From Amycolatopsis deserti (GTDB taxonomy: Bacteria > Actinomycetota > Actinomycetes > Mycobacteriales > Pseudonocardiaceae): a stretch of DNA of 64,000 nucleotides. A program made the position numbers and the translations under genes. How positions within the stretch are numbered: the stretch's first letter is position 1; every line of letters begins with the position of its first letter. The stretch lies in NCBI RefSeq assembly GCF_014653945.1, contig NZ_BNAU01000007.1:372001-436000 (forward strand). Direction: 5' to 3'. The notes below the pieces were generated by a model that saw only the letters and a list, made by a program, of their open reading frames with translations, did no database searches and was not told the origin of the DNA. Shown piece by piece: positions 56,195 to 64,000 of this stretch.

Positions 56195-56426
56195 AGCCCG
56201 CCGTTGCGGACCGAGGTTCGCCGCCGAGGCCTGGTTCCACCACCAGCTCCCGGTCACTTCCTCGCCCGCGCCGGCACCGGGGTGGCCGATCCCGAGGCGA
56301 CCTACGTGGTCACCTACCGCGCTGCGCTTCATCTGGCCGTACGACGAGCACGGCAGACTCGAAGGCGAACACGCCTACGAGGACCAGGACGGCGTCACGA
56401 CGCGCAAGCTGACCCCGCTGAGGTGA
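56195..56426 (+). pseudogene. NTF2-like protein relic with frameshifts
   Basis: Segments FAAEAWFHHQLPVTSS, GVADPEATYVVTYR and ALRFIWPYDEHGRLEGEHAY followed by EDQDGVTTRKLTPLR lie in succession but in different frames, so at least two frameshifts occurred. The combined sequence resembles the C-terminus of an NTF2/SnoaL-like protein. No start is present. Confidence 0.55.
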
Positions 56427-56679
56427 TCTCCCGGCCTGGGCGGGCGAGCTGCTCGCCCCGCGATCCCCACCCACCCCGAGATTCAGCGGAGTCCCGCCGC
56501 GACACCATGACACCAGGAGGCCCCGGCACGCCGGACCGGTTCCGGTGTGCCGTGACAGCCCGGTCCGGTGCGCGTGGGCATCTGTCTCGATGGTCGGATC
56601 GCCCTCCGGACCACGAACAGATCAACGGCAGGAGAATTCCCTCCGTCCCATGGCCCCACCTTCGCCGCGACGCTTCCTC

Positions 56680-56970
56680 GCTCGTGGGCTAGCAGCCTCG
56701 TGCCAGAACCTCGCCGGGCGGCCCTGGGCGCGCACCGGCTGGTCGACGTCACGGACCACACGCACCGCGTCGACGCCTCGGTTCTCCAGCCATCGAGCGA
56801 CCGCGACCTCCTTGGCCGCCGCGGCGTCCTTCCCGGCGCGGGCGATGCGGGCGACCACGCCGCGCGGAAGCCCGCCACAGGTCGTTCTCCCCGATCCGGA
56901 TCGGCGTGGCACCGGATGGGTCAAGCTCGGCCAGGCGGGCCCCTGGCCGAACACGGCACGGTTGGTGTCC
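56680..56970 (-). pseudogene. Aminoglycoside phosphotransferase-like N-terminal relic
   Basis: The minus strand encodes LAELDPSGATPIRIGENDLWR in one frame and, after a shift near 56890, GVVARIARAGKDAAAAKEVA, then VARWLENRGVDAVRV and VDQPVRAQGRPARFWHE. These match the first 80 or so residues of APH-type kinases (nucleotide-binding lobe). The catalytic lobe is absent. Confidence 0.65.
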
Positions 56971-57276
56971 TCGCGGCTCACCGCGCCACCGCTCCACTCA
57001 TTCGGTACACCGGTTCTGTTCTCCCGGTCATGGTCGCGTGCGAGCCTGCGCAGGTCCCGCAGGTCGTCGAAGGCTCGGCGAGATCTGATCGGGCCGGACC
57101 AGTCCAGCGCCTCTGTCCCGAGCGCCGCCACTGGAAGCAAATCGGGAAGATCACCCGTACGGAGGAACCACCTAAGGCAGGTTAGCTTGACCCCATTTGC
57201 CCACCATGAGCCACTGCCCCAGTTGCTCAACTGGTAACTGAAGCGCAATCCACCATGTACGAACTCTCGGTAAGAC
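56971..57276. other. Unassigned region between relics and tRNA gene
   Basis: A minus-strand frame reads TCLRWFLRTGDLPDLLPVAA and RRAFDDLRDLRRLARDHDRE, which is protein-like, but it starts inside the tRNA terminator and runs into the phosphotransferase relic, so it is probably another fragment. Base composition is less GC-rich towards 57180-57276. Confidence 0.35.
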
Positions 57277-57314
57277 AAAAAACGCCCGACCTGCGGCAAT
57301 ACACAGGTCAGGCG
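57277..57314 (-). terminator. Intrinsic terminator of tRNA-Ala
   Basis: On the minus strand a stem of CGCCTGACCTG with CAGGTCGGGCG (loop TGTATTGCCG, one G-T pair) is followed by TTTTTT (57282-57277). It begins 13 bases after the tRNA 3' end. This is the clearest rho-independent terminator in the window. Confidence 0.9.
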
Positions 57315-57327
57315 ATCTTGACTACTG

Positions 57328-57400
57328 TGGAGCTAAGGGGACTCGAACCCCTGACCCCCACACTGCCAGTGTGGTGCGCTACCAGCTGCGCCATAGCCCC
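57328..57400 (-). tRNA. tRNA-Ala (anticodon GGC)
   Basis: The 73-nt minus-strand sequence folds as a tRNA: acceptor GGGGCTA with TAGCTCC (one G-U), D-arm with AGCTGGTAGCGC, anticodon stem CCACA/TGTGG enclosing CTGGCAG (anticodon GGC, reading GCC), and T-arm GGGGTTCGAGTCCCC region. CCA is not encoded. The 1.7 kb beyond its 3' end consists of gene relics, a typical landing zone for integrative elements. Confidence 0.95.
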
Positions 57401-57465
57401 GGAGCGAAGTTGAACTCCGCATCTCGTCTGCGACTACTTTACATGACACCGGAATGGCCGTTGCA

Positions 57466-57497
57466 CGGGGGGTCGGTCCTGCGGGACCGGCCCCCCG
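57466..57497 (-). terminator. Terminator of the DsbA/MauE operon
   Basis: A near-perfect 14-bp stem (CGGGGGGTCGGTCC with GGACCGGCCCCCCG, one G-T pair) lies 7 bases after the leftward DsbA-like gene stop. No U-tract follows. Confidence 0.75.
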
Positions 57498-57504
57498 CGG
57501 AAGG

Positions 57505-58284
57505 TCATCCGGCCTGGTTGACCAGGTTCGGCAGCCACCCGTCCTGCGTCCAGTTGATCATTTGGCCGTTGTGCAGCACCGTGGGCGTGCCCTGGAAGTT
57601 CGGGTCCTCGGAGACCTTCGTCAGGGCGTCCTTGAGCTGCTGGTCGTACGTGCCGGCGTTCACGCACGTCGCGAACTCGGGCGCGGTGATGCCCAGGTCC
57701 TGGCCCAGTTTGATCAGCTGCCCCTTGTCGTAGCCGCGCTTGCCCTCCTCGGGCTGGGAGGCGAACAGGCTGTCGTGGTACGGGGTGAACTTGCCCTGGT
57801 CCGCCGCGCACAGGGAGGCGTTCGCCGAGTCGAGCGAGTAGCCCGGCGGGTCCGACCTGTTGTTCAGCAGCGGGATCATGTGGTAGGTGACCTGCACGTT
57901 CCCGGCCTGGATCTGCTCCTCGATCTGCTTGCCGTACCGCTGCTGGAGCTGCGCGCAGTAGGGGCACAGGAAGTCGGCCCAGATGTCGAGCTTCACCTTG
58001 GCGTCGGCCTTGCCCGAGACGACCGTGGCGCCCTGGCGCTCGTCCGCGGTGTCCAGCACGGCCGACGCGGTCTGGGGCGTGATGGCCGTGCCCTCGGTCT
58101 CGTTCTTCGACGCGTTGGTCCAGATCACACCGCCGATGACCACGGCGGCCAGCAGCACCACGGCGACCACCGACACGATCGTCTTCCGGCTGGGGCCGCC
58201 ACCGCCGCGGGCCTGGGTCACCGCCCGGGCCCCAGCGCTCTGCTGCTGGCGGCGCTTGCGCGCGGACCGTTCCGCTCCACCCAC
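57505..58284 (-). CDS. Membrane-anchored DsbA-like thioredoxin-fold protein
   Basis: This 259-residue protein has a basic cytoplasmic N-terminus, one membrane helix (about residues 34-54), and a DsbA-like domain with WADFLCPYCAQLQQ (CPYC active site near 108-111) and cis-Pro GTPTVLHNG. Two further Cys occur in the helical insert. In actinomycetes such proteins introduce or reduce disulfides outside the membrane. GTG 58284 follows AGGATC 9 bases upstream, 5 bases after the MauE-like gene. Confidence 0.9.
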   Translation of the reverse strand: MGGAERSARKRRQQQSAGARAVTQARGGGGPSRKTIVSVVAVVLLAAVVIGGVIWTNASKNETEGTAITPQTASAVLDTADERQGATVVSGKADAKVKLDIWADFLCPYCAQLQQRYGKQIEEQIQAGNVQVTYHMIPLLNNRSDPPGYSLDSANASLCAADQGKFTPYHDSLFASQPEEGKRGYDKGQLIKLGQDLGITAPEFATCVNAGTYDQQLKDALTKVSEDPNFQGTPTVLHNGQMINWTQDGWLPNLVNQAG

Positions 58285-58289
58285 GTTGT

Positions 58290-58796
58290 TCAGATCCTCT
58301 CTTTCTCCACCTCGGCCTGCGGCGCCCCGCCGCGGAGCCAGCCGTCCAGCGCGACGCGGGTCGCCGGGCGCACGATCAGCCAGCAGGCCAGGACCAGGAA
58401 ACCCACGTCACGGGCGATTTCCTGGGGGTACCGGGTCTGTCCCGCCGTCACCTCGCCACCGCCGCCGAAACAGCCGCAGTCGATAGTCAGCCCCCGCGCC
58501 CAGGACTGGGCCACCCCGGCGATGAACACCACGAGCAGCACGGCCGAGGCGATCGCCACCCAGCGCGTCGCGAGCCCGAGCAGCAGGAAGGCACCCAGGA
58601 CCAGCTCTGCCAGCGGCAACGCGGTCGCGACCGGGTGCAGCAGCGCGTCCGGCAGGACCTCGTAGGCCTTGACGGCCAGGTACGTCTGACCGGAGTCGCT
58701 GATCTTCGCGATCCCGGAGACCAGCCACACCGCGGCCAGGCCGAGCCGCACGAGGGTGCCGACGGCGTCGAGCACGGAGGGGGACGGGCGGAACAC
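58290..58796 (-). CDS. MauE/DoxX-family redox-associated membrane protein
   Basis: This 168-residue protein has four membrane helices and the conserved GLTIDCGCFGGGG motif with the CxC pair near residue 105, as in MauE-like proteins that are thought to pass electrons to periplasmic thioredoxin-fold partners. It is directly upstream of the DsbA-like gene (5-bp gap), forming a redox pair. GTG 58796 is the only start near the N-terminal helix. Confidence 0.88.
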   Translation of the reverse strand: MFRPSPSVLDAVGTLVRLGLAAVWLVSGIAKISDSGQTYLAVKAYEVLPDALLHPVATALPLAELVLGAFLLLGLATRWVAIASAVLLVVFIAGVAQSWARGLTIDCGCFGGGGEVTAGQTRYPQEIARDVGFLVLACWLIVRPATRVALDGWLRGGAPQAEVEKERI

Positions 58797-58915
58797 GGCC
58801 CCAGGCTATCGGCCCGCCCTGAGAAACCCGTGAGTTCCGGGGCTCGCGCGCGAATCCCATACGTCCGGGTGACCAGGGACTCAGCTCTCACCCACCGTCT
58901 ACGGTTGCTGTCGCC

Positions 58916-61279
58916 ATGAACCTGCCCGATCTCCCCGTCCGCGCGGTCCTCGGCGAGCTCGCCGCCGCCCTCGATGACCACGGCACCGCGGTACTGGTCG
59001 CACCGCCCGGCACCGGCAAGACGACGCTGGTGCCGCTGGACCTGATGGCGCGCTCGGACGGCCGGGTCGTGGTGGCCGAGCCGCGCCGCCTCGCCGCCCG
59101 TGCCGCGGCCGCCCGCATGGCCGCACTGCTGGGTGAACCGGTGGGCGAGACGGTCGGCTACTCCGTGCGCGGCGACCGGAAGGTGTCGAAGCGCACGCGC
59201 GTCGAGGTGGTCACCTCGGGCCTGCTGGTCCGGCGCGTCCAGAACGACCCCGAGCTGCCCGGCGTCGCCACCGTGCTGCTCGACGAGTGCCACGAGCGGC
59301 ACCTCGACGCCGATCTGCTGCTCGCCCTCCTGCTGGACGTGCGTGGCGGGCTGCGCGACGACCTGCGGCTGCTGGCGACGTCGGCCACCGTCGCCTCCGG
59401 GCGGCTCGCGGAGCTGCTCGGCGCGGCGCCGGTGGTCACCGCGCGGGCCCGCACGTACCCGGTGGAGACGACCTACTTCCCGCCCGCCCGCGGCGAACGG
59501 ATCGAGGCGTGCGTGGCCCGGGCTGTGCGCACGGCGCTCACGGACGGCGACGGCGACGTCCTGGCCTTCCTGCCCGGCGCGGGCGAGATCGCCCGGGTGA
59601 CCGGCATGCTCGACCTGCCGGACGTGGACGTCCTGCCGCTCCACGGCCGGCTCGCACCCGGCAAGCAGGATGCCGCACTGCGCCCCGGCGACCGCCGTCG
59701 CGTGGTGCTGGCGACCGCGGTGGCCGAGTCGAGCCTCACCGTGCCGGGTGTGCGGGCGGTCGTCGACTCCGGGCAGGCGCGGGTGCCGCGGGTGGACCAC
59801 CGCCGCGGGTTGCCCGGCCTGGCGACGGTCCGGGTGTCGGCCGCCGTCGCCGAGCAGCGAGCCGGCCGGGCCGGGCGCGAAGCACCGGGCCGGGCGTACC
59901 GCTGCTGGCCGCAGCACGAGCAGGCGGCTCTGCCGGCCTATCCCGAGCCGGAGATCCGCACCACCGAGCTGGCCCGGCTCGCCCTCGAGCTGGCCTGCTG
60001 GTCGACACCCGACGGGGCGGGCCTGTCCTGGTGGGATCCGCCACCGGACGGTCCGCTCTCCGCCGGTCAGGAGCTGCTCCGCACGCTCGGCGCCCTGGAC
60101 GGGAACACGGTCACCGAACGCGGCCGCCGCATGGCCGAGCTGGGCCTGCACCCGCGTCTCGCCCGCGCGCTGCTCGACGGGGCCGCCGCGGTCGGCGCCC
60201 GTGCCGCCGCCGAGGTGGTGGCGCTGATGGACGCCGGCAGCACCCTCACCGACGTCGAGGCCGAGCTGCGCCGCCTCCGCGACGATCGCGGGTCCCGCTG
60301 GCACGCCGAGGTGCGCCGCTTGGAACGGCTGGTGCCCGGCGGCCCGGACGCACCCGATCCGGCCCTGGTGGTCGCGCTCGCCCACCCGGAGCGGCTGGCC
60401 CGGCGGCGGGGGCCGGATTCGCCGGTCTACCTGATGGCCGGCGGCACCGCCGCCGAGCTGCCCGCCGGCAGCGGCCTCGGCGACGCCGAGTGGCTCGCGG
60501 TCGCGGAAGCGACGCGCGACCCCGGGCGCGCCCACGGGATCATCCGGCTCGCCGCGCGCGCGGACGAGGAGCTGGCCGTCCGGGCCGCGCCGAACCTGGT
60601 GACCGAACAGGACGACGTGTCCTGGAACGGCGACGTGGTGGCACGGCGGGTGCGGCGGCTGGGCGCGATCGTCCTGCGCGACCGCCCATTGCGCGACCCG
60701 GACCCCGCTCTCGTGCGCGAGGCCCTGCTCACCGGGCTCCGGGACGGGGACGTCCTGACCTGGTCTCCGGAGGCCGAGCGCCTGCGGGCGCGGATCGGCT
60801 TCCTGCACGACGCCCTCGGCGACCCGTGGCCCGCGGTGGACGATGCCGCACTCCTGTCCAGAGTGGACGAATGGCTGGAGCCTGAGCTGTCCCGGGCCAA
60901 CCGCCGCGCCGACCTCGCCCGGATCGACACCGCGTCCGCCCTGCGCCGCCTGCTGCCCTGGCCCGAGGCCGGCCGGCTGGACGAACTCGCACCGGACCGG
61001 ATCGAGGTGCCCTCCGGGTCCCGGTTCCGGGTCGACTACTCCGCCGGCCGTCCGGTGCTCGCGGTGAAGCTGCAGCTCGCGTTCGGGTGGCGGGAAACGC
61101 CGAAGGTCGCGGACGGCCGCGTGCCGGTCGTGCTGCACTTGCTCTCCCCCGCCGGCCGCCCGGCGGCGGTCACCAGCGACCTGGAGTCGTTCTGGGCGAA
61201 CGGATACCCAGCCGTCCGGGCGGAGCTGCGCGGGCGCTATCCCAAGCACGCCTGGCCCGCGGACCCCCAGGCGCCGTAG
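58916..61279 (+). CDS. hrpB: ATP-dependent helicase HrpB
   Basis: This 787-residue DEAH/RHA-type helicase has Walker A APPGTGKTT (residues 29-37), VAEPRRLAARAAA, DECH (LLDECHERHLDADL), SAT (LATSATVAS) and motif VI-like EQRAGRAGREAPGRAYR. The C-terminal HrpB_C region ends with YPAVRAELRGRYPKHAWPADPQ, the typical HrpB ending. Length is usual for HrpB. Its cellular role is still poorly defined. It is divergent from the MauE/DsbA genes. Confidence 0.95.
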   Translation: MNLPDLPVRAVLGELAAALDDHGTAVLVAPPGTGKTTLVPLDLMARSDGRVVVAEPRRLAARAAAARMAALLGEPVGETVGYSVRGDRKVSKRTRVEVVTSGLLVRRVQNDPELPGVATVLLDECHERHLDADLLLALLLDVRGGLRDDLRLLATSATVASGRLAELLGAAPVVTARARTYPVETTYFPPARGERIEACVARAVRTALTDGDGDVLAFLPGAGEIARVTGMLDLPDVDVLPLHGRLAPGKQDAALRPGDRRRVVLATAVAESSLTVPGVRAVVDSGQARVPRVDHRRGLPGLATVRVSAAVAEQRAGRAGREAPGRAYRCWPQHEQAALPAYPEPEIRTTELARLALELACWSTPDGAGLSWWDPPPDGPLSAGQELLRTLGALDGNTVTERGRRMAELGLHPRLARALLDGAAAVGARAAAEVVALMDAGSTLTDVEAELRRLRDDRGSRWHAEVRRLERLVPGGPDAPDPALVVALAHPERLARRRGPDSPVYLMAGGTAAELPAGSGLGDAEWLAVAEATRDPGRAHGIIRLAARADEELAVRAAPNLVTEQDDVSWNGDVVARRVRRLGAIVLRDRPLRDPDPALVREALLTGLRDGDVLTWSPEAERLRARIGFLHDALGDPWPAVDDAALLSRVDEWLEPELSRANRRADLARIDTASALRRLLPWPEAGRLDELAPDRIEVPSGSRFRVDYSAGRPVLAVKLQLAFGWRETPKVADGRVPVVLHLLSPAGRPAAVTSDLESFWANGYPAVRAELRGRYPKHAWPADPQAP

Positions 61280-61416
61280 GGCGGCACCAGACCACCCGCC
61301 TCTCCCGCCCCGCGGAAGCAATCGAAGTCTCCACCGGCGCCACCAAGCCCCTGCCGATCCGGTGCACGCCCGCCAGGAGGCGGACGGGGTGCCCGACCCG
61401 CCCGGCCAGTGGCTCC

Positions 61417-62205
61417 TCAGAGGCCGTAGGACCGCTCCGGCCGGGCCGCCAGATCGCGCTCCAGCTCCTCGTTCTCGTCTTCGTGCAGGCCAAGCACGAC
61501 CGCCTGGCGGATCTGCTCCCGGTTCTCCCGGACGACGTGCGCGAAGAACGCCTCCGTCCGCGGGTCGATCAGCACCTCGAGCATGACGCGCATCGTGGTG
61601 TCCACAAGGGACCTCAGGATCTCGTCGTGGAACGGGAGCCGGGACAGCCGGCCCGCCTGCGGGTCGTCCTTGATCTTCTCGGTGATGATGGCGCGCAGCG
61701 TCTCCCGGTTCTCGCCGAGTGAGCGGGCCAGGTTCTCCGGGTAGTTGCCGGTCTCGATGACCTTGACCACCTCGTCGAGCACCGCGATCGTGATCGGTTT
61801 CTTGATGGCCAGCACGATCGGCCGGGACATGCGTTCGACCAGCCGCTGGGTGAACAGCTCGCCGAACGCGCGGTCGGCGGTGCGGGCCAGCCGCACGATC
61901 ACGATGACGATCCTCAACAGACGGAAGCTGCGCAGCGCGGGGTGCGCGATCGGGATCATGCCGAGGATCTCGTACCAGTTGCGCAGCGGAAAGCGCTTGT
62001 CCCACCCGGCGCGCGACCACCGCCACAGGAACTCGATCAGGAACACCCCGCAGATCGAGGCGTCGATGACGAAGATGCGGTGCGCGGTCTCGGGTGAGTG
62101 CGGGAAGAACGTCACGTAGACGACCAGGCCGACGGACACGACGGCCAGCGCCAGCATGGCCACGTCGAGCGGGCTCACCGTGCGCCGAGAAATCATGGGC
62201 CGCAT
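61417..62205 (-). CDS. Ion transporter-like (voltage-sensor-type) membrane protein
   Basis: This 262-residue protein has four membrane helices in the first 115 residues, the fourth with regularly spaced Arg (FRLLRIVIVIVRLARTADR), as in voltage-sensor domains, followed by a cytoplasmic helical domain rich in charged residues. A pore domain with selectivity filter is absent, so it is not a complete channel; a voltage-sensing proton pathway or another role is possible. ATG 62205 and 62196 are both possible starts. The 137 bp between it and hrpB hold no gene. Confidence 0.8.
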   Translation of the reverse strand: MRPMISRRTVSPLDVAMLALAVVSVGLVVYVTFFPHSPETAHRIFVIDASICGVFLIEFLWRWSRAGWDKRFPLRNWYEILGMIPIAHPALRSFRLLRIVIVIVRLARTADRAFGELFTQRLVERMSRPIVLAIKKPITIAVLDEVVKVIETGNYPENLARSLGENRETLRAIITEKIKDDPQAGRLSRLPFHDEILRSLVDTTMRVMLEVLIDPRTEAFFAHVVRENREQIRQAVVLGLHEDENEELERDLAARPERSYGL

Positions 62206-62272
62206 TCTGCCCTGCCGAAAGTGCAGTGGGGTGGACGCCCTTCGACCGATGTGCGCCGGCGTGTCCGGTTCC

Positions 62273-62278
62273 TACGGT
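62273..62278 (+). promoter_or_regulatory. Candidate -10 element of leaderless ABC operon
   Basis: TACGGT is followed after 7 bases by ATG 62286, with no ribosome site between, as expected for leaderless transcription in actinomycetes. Confidence 0.45.
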
Positions 62279-62285
62279 CGAACCC

Positions 62286-63197
62286 ATGATCACGGTACGC
62301 GCGCTGACGAAGCGCTTCGGCGAGAAAACCGCCGTGGACCAGCTCACCTTCATGGTGCCGCCGGGCAAGGTGACCGGCTTCCTCGGCCCGAACGGCGCCG
62401 GCAAGTCGACCACCATGCGGATGGTGCTGGGCCTGGACCGCCCCACCTCCGGTGACGCGCTCGTGGACGGCAAGCGGTACACCGAACTGCGGTGGCCCCT
62501 GCGCACCGTGGGCGCTCTCCTGGACGCCAAGGCGCTGCACCCGGGCCGCTCGGCGGTCAAGCACCTGCTGGCGATGGCCCGCAGCAACGACATCCCCGAC
62601 CGGCGCGTCGAGGAGGTGCTCGCCACGGTCGGGCTGACGGACGTGGCGGGCAAGCGCGCCGGCCAGTTCTCGCTCGGCATGGGGCAGCGGCTCGGGATCG
62701 CCGGGGCGCTGCTCGGCGATCCGGGCGTGCTGTTGTTCGACGAACCGGTGAACGGGCTCGATCCGGACGGCGTGCGGTGGGTCCGGCAGCTGATGCGCTC
62801 GCTGGCCGCGGAGGGCCGGACGATCCTGGTCTCCAGCCACCTGATGAGCGAGATGCAGCTGACCGCGGACCACCTCCTCGTCATCGGCAGGGGACGCCTG
62901 CTGGCGGACGCCCCGCTGGGCGAGCTGCTCGCCGGCGGATCGGTGGTGCGCGCCCGGTGCGCGACCCCGGCGGATGGCGCGCGGCTGGCCGCGGGGCTGC
63001 CCGCCGCCCGGATCGAGGGCGACTCCGTGCTGGTGACCGGCGTGCCGGTCGAGTCGATCGGCGACCTGGCCTTCGAGCGGGGCGTCCGGCTGCACGGGTT
63101 GAGCGAGGAGCGGGCGTCGCTGGAGCAGGCGTACATGGATCTGACCGCGGACGCGGTCGAGTACGGCGCGGACTCCGCGCGGAAGGCTGGTGTGTGA
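62286..63197 (+). CDS. ABC exporter ATP-binding protein
   Basis: This 303-residue ATPase has Walker A GPNGAGKST near residue 37, signature FSLGMGQRLGIAGALLG, Walker B VLLFDEPVNGLD and SSHLMSEM. The DrrA-like arrangement with a C-terminal extension indicates drug or lipid export. It overlaps the permease gene by one base. Confidence 0.93.
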   Translation: MITVRALTKRFGEKTAVDQLTFMVPPGKVTGFLGPNGAGKSTTMRMVLGLDRPTSGDALVDGKRYTELRWPLRTVGALLDAKALHPGRSAVKHLLAMARSNDIPDRRVEEVLATVGLTDVAGKRAGQFSLGMGQRLGIAGALLGDPGVLLFDEPVNGLDPDGVRWVRQLMRSLAAEGRTILVSSHLMSEMQLTADHLLVIGRGRLLADAPLGELLAGGSVVRARCATPADGARLAAGLPAARIEGDSVLVTGVPVESIGDLAFERGVRLHGLSEERASLEQAYMDLTADAVEYGADSARKAGV

Positions 63198-63955
63198 TGA
63201 CGACGACCGCGGCGATCCGCTCCGAGTGGACGAAGTTCTGGTCCGTGCGCTCGACGTTCTGGGGCCTGGCCGGGGCGGTGGCGCTGATGCTGGTGTTCGT
63301 GCTGCCGTCCGCGACCTCCGTGGCCTACAACCGCAGCACCGAGGAGTCGGCGGTCGATCTGGTGGCGGGCGGCAGCTTCTACCTCGCCGAGTTCGCGGTG
63401 ATCGCGCTCGCGAGCTTGTTCGTCGCCGGCGAGTACGCGACGGGCAGCATCCGCGCGACGCTGCAGTGGGTTCCCATCCGGAGCCGTTTCCTGGCCGCGA
63501 AGGCCGCGGTGCTGGCGCCGGTGTTGTTCGTGCTGGGCGTGGTGACGGCAGCGGTGGCGATCGCGGCGGCGACGCCGTTGATGGACGGCTTCGGCCGCGC
63601 CACGTCGACCGGCGAGATCATCCAGACGTGTGCCGCGAACGGGGCCTACTTCGCGCTCACCGGGCTGCTCAGCCTCGGGATCGGGACCGCGCTGCGCAGC
63701 GTCGCGGGCAGCATCACGGTGGCGTTCCTGGTGATGCTGATGACCGCGATGGTGGCCGGTTCGCTCGGGCTCGGGGCCGTGAACTTCATGCCGGGCGTCG
63801 CGGGAGCCGCCGCGCTCGTGCCGTCCGGGCAGCCGAACCCGGTGTCCGGTCTGGTTCCGCCCTACCCGTCGTGGGCTGGGCTGCTGATCCTCGCCGCATG
63901 GGCGGCCGCCGCGCTCGCGGTGGGGCACGAGGTGCTGCGGCGACGCGATGCGTGA
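63197..63955 (+). CDS. ABC-2-type exporter permease
   Basis: This 252-residue permease has about six membrane helices and begins TTTAAIRSEWTKFWSVRSTF, the common N-terminus of actinobacterial ABC-2 permeases. Its ATG overlaps the ATPase stop (TGATG), so the two form one transporter. The substrate is unknown. A response regulator gene follows on the other strand and may belong to a two-component system controlling the pair. Confidence 0.9.
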   Translation: MTTTAAIRSEWTKFWSVRSTFWGLAGAVALMLVFVLPSATSVAYNRSTEESAVDLVAGGSFYLAEFAVIALASLFVAGEYATGSIRATLQWVPIRSRFLAAKAAVLAPVLFVLGVVTAAVAIAAATPLMDGFGRATSTGEIIQTCAANGAYFALTGLLSLGIGTALRSVAGSITVAFLVMLMTAMVAGSLGLGAVNFMPGVAGAAALVPSGQPNPVSGLVPPYPSWAGLLILAAWAAAALAVGHEVLRRRDA

Positions 63956-63957
63956 CC

Positions 63958-64000
63958 TCATGTCACCAACCCCGCTTCGTAGGCGATGATCGCCGCCTGG
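63958..64000 (-). CDS. C-terminal end of a LuxR-type response regulator (partial)
   Basis: The last 43 bases encode QAAIIAYEAGLVT and a stop on the minus strand, the usual end of NarL/LuxR-type response regulators. The gene continues beyond the window. Confidence 0.6.
   Translation of the reverse strand, partial: QAAIIAYEAGLVT

Noticed and set aside
57328-57400. Attachment-site duplication of the tRNA-Ala 3' end
   Set aside because: I looked for a second copy of the T-arm/acceptor sequence in the window and saw none, so no integrated element boundary can be drawn.
61417-62205. Complete voltage-gated ion channel
   Set aside because: The pore helix and selectivity filter are missing; only a voltage-sensor-like part is seen.
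58487-63961. An 1824-codon minus-strand open frame
   Set aside because: It crosses hrpB, the ion transporter-like gene and the ABC genes antisense or out of frame, with Arg/Pro/Gly-biased composition. The real genes have clear domains.

Overview
The window is uniformly GC-rich and GC3-rich, with GTG/TTG starts, several likely leaderless promoters, many regulators and actinobacterial families (SCO6745-like protein, MmyB-type XRE regulators, class E sortase, DUF574-type methyltransferase, ANTAR/PP2C phosphatase). This points to a Pseudonocardiaceae-like actinomycete; an Amycolatopsis relative is my inference and was not tested. The window is chromosomal and mostly accessory. No rRNA, CRISPR array, complete insertion sequence or prophage is visible.

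Layout. 0-1.3 kb: SCO6745-like protein and a chimeric transposase relic. 1.3-5.5 kb: leftward operon of 3-hydroxybutyrate dehydrogenase, MHS-type transporter, GAF/PucR regulator and a coupled small protein. 5.6-12.5 kb: thioredoxin, coiled-coil protein, methyltransferase, ABC ATPase, LysR regulator, nitroreductase, and an amino-acid dehydrogenase with a divergent LysR gene. 12.5-20.8 kb: signalling block with a STAS antagonist, a giant soluble multi-HAMP hybrid kinase, a divergent ANTAR/GAF/PAS/PP2C phosphatase and an ECF41-like sigma factor. 20.8-24.3 kb: GGCT-like protein, VOC protein and a thiolase-like/crotonase fusion. 24.5-27.4 kb: compact RiPP-type locus with a small LanB partner, a glutamylation-domain-only LanB and a possible 34-residue precursor lacking a normal start codon. 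27.4-38.7 kb: patchwork of small stress and regulatory genes (I36-type inhibitor, SDR, two MmyB regulators, glycosyltransferase, SnoaL-like protein, two MarR units, FAD monooxygenase), gene relics and a duplicated small Cys-rich gene module. 38.8-46.3 kb: cell-surface operon with a 1977-residue LATTG-anchored repeat protein, a secreted partner, a class E sortase and small coupled genes. 46.6-55.5 kb: regulator cluster with two large LuxR proteins, two degenerate response regulators flanking a secreted NlpC/P60 hydrolase, an ECF sigma factor, a GGDEF-like remnant and an F420-reductase-like protein. 55.6-57.3 kb: pseudogene graveyard ending at tRNA-Ala(GGC). 57.5-64 kb: DsbA/MauE redox pair, HrpB helicase, VSD-like membrane protein, ABC exporter pair, and the C-terminal end of a response regulator cut by the window edge.

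How the genes fit together. The hydroxybutyrate operon looks like an uptake, oxidation and sensing unit. The STAS, kinase and PP2C genes look like a partner-switching stress system. The sortase locus carries its own substrate. The RiPP locus is the least familiar part: its enzyme lacks the elimination domain, the only nearby peptide lacks Cys, and no cyclase or exporter is adjacent.
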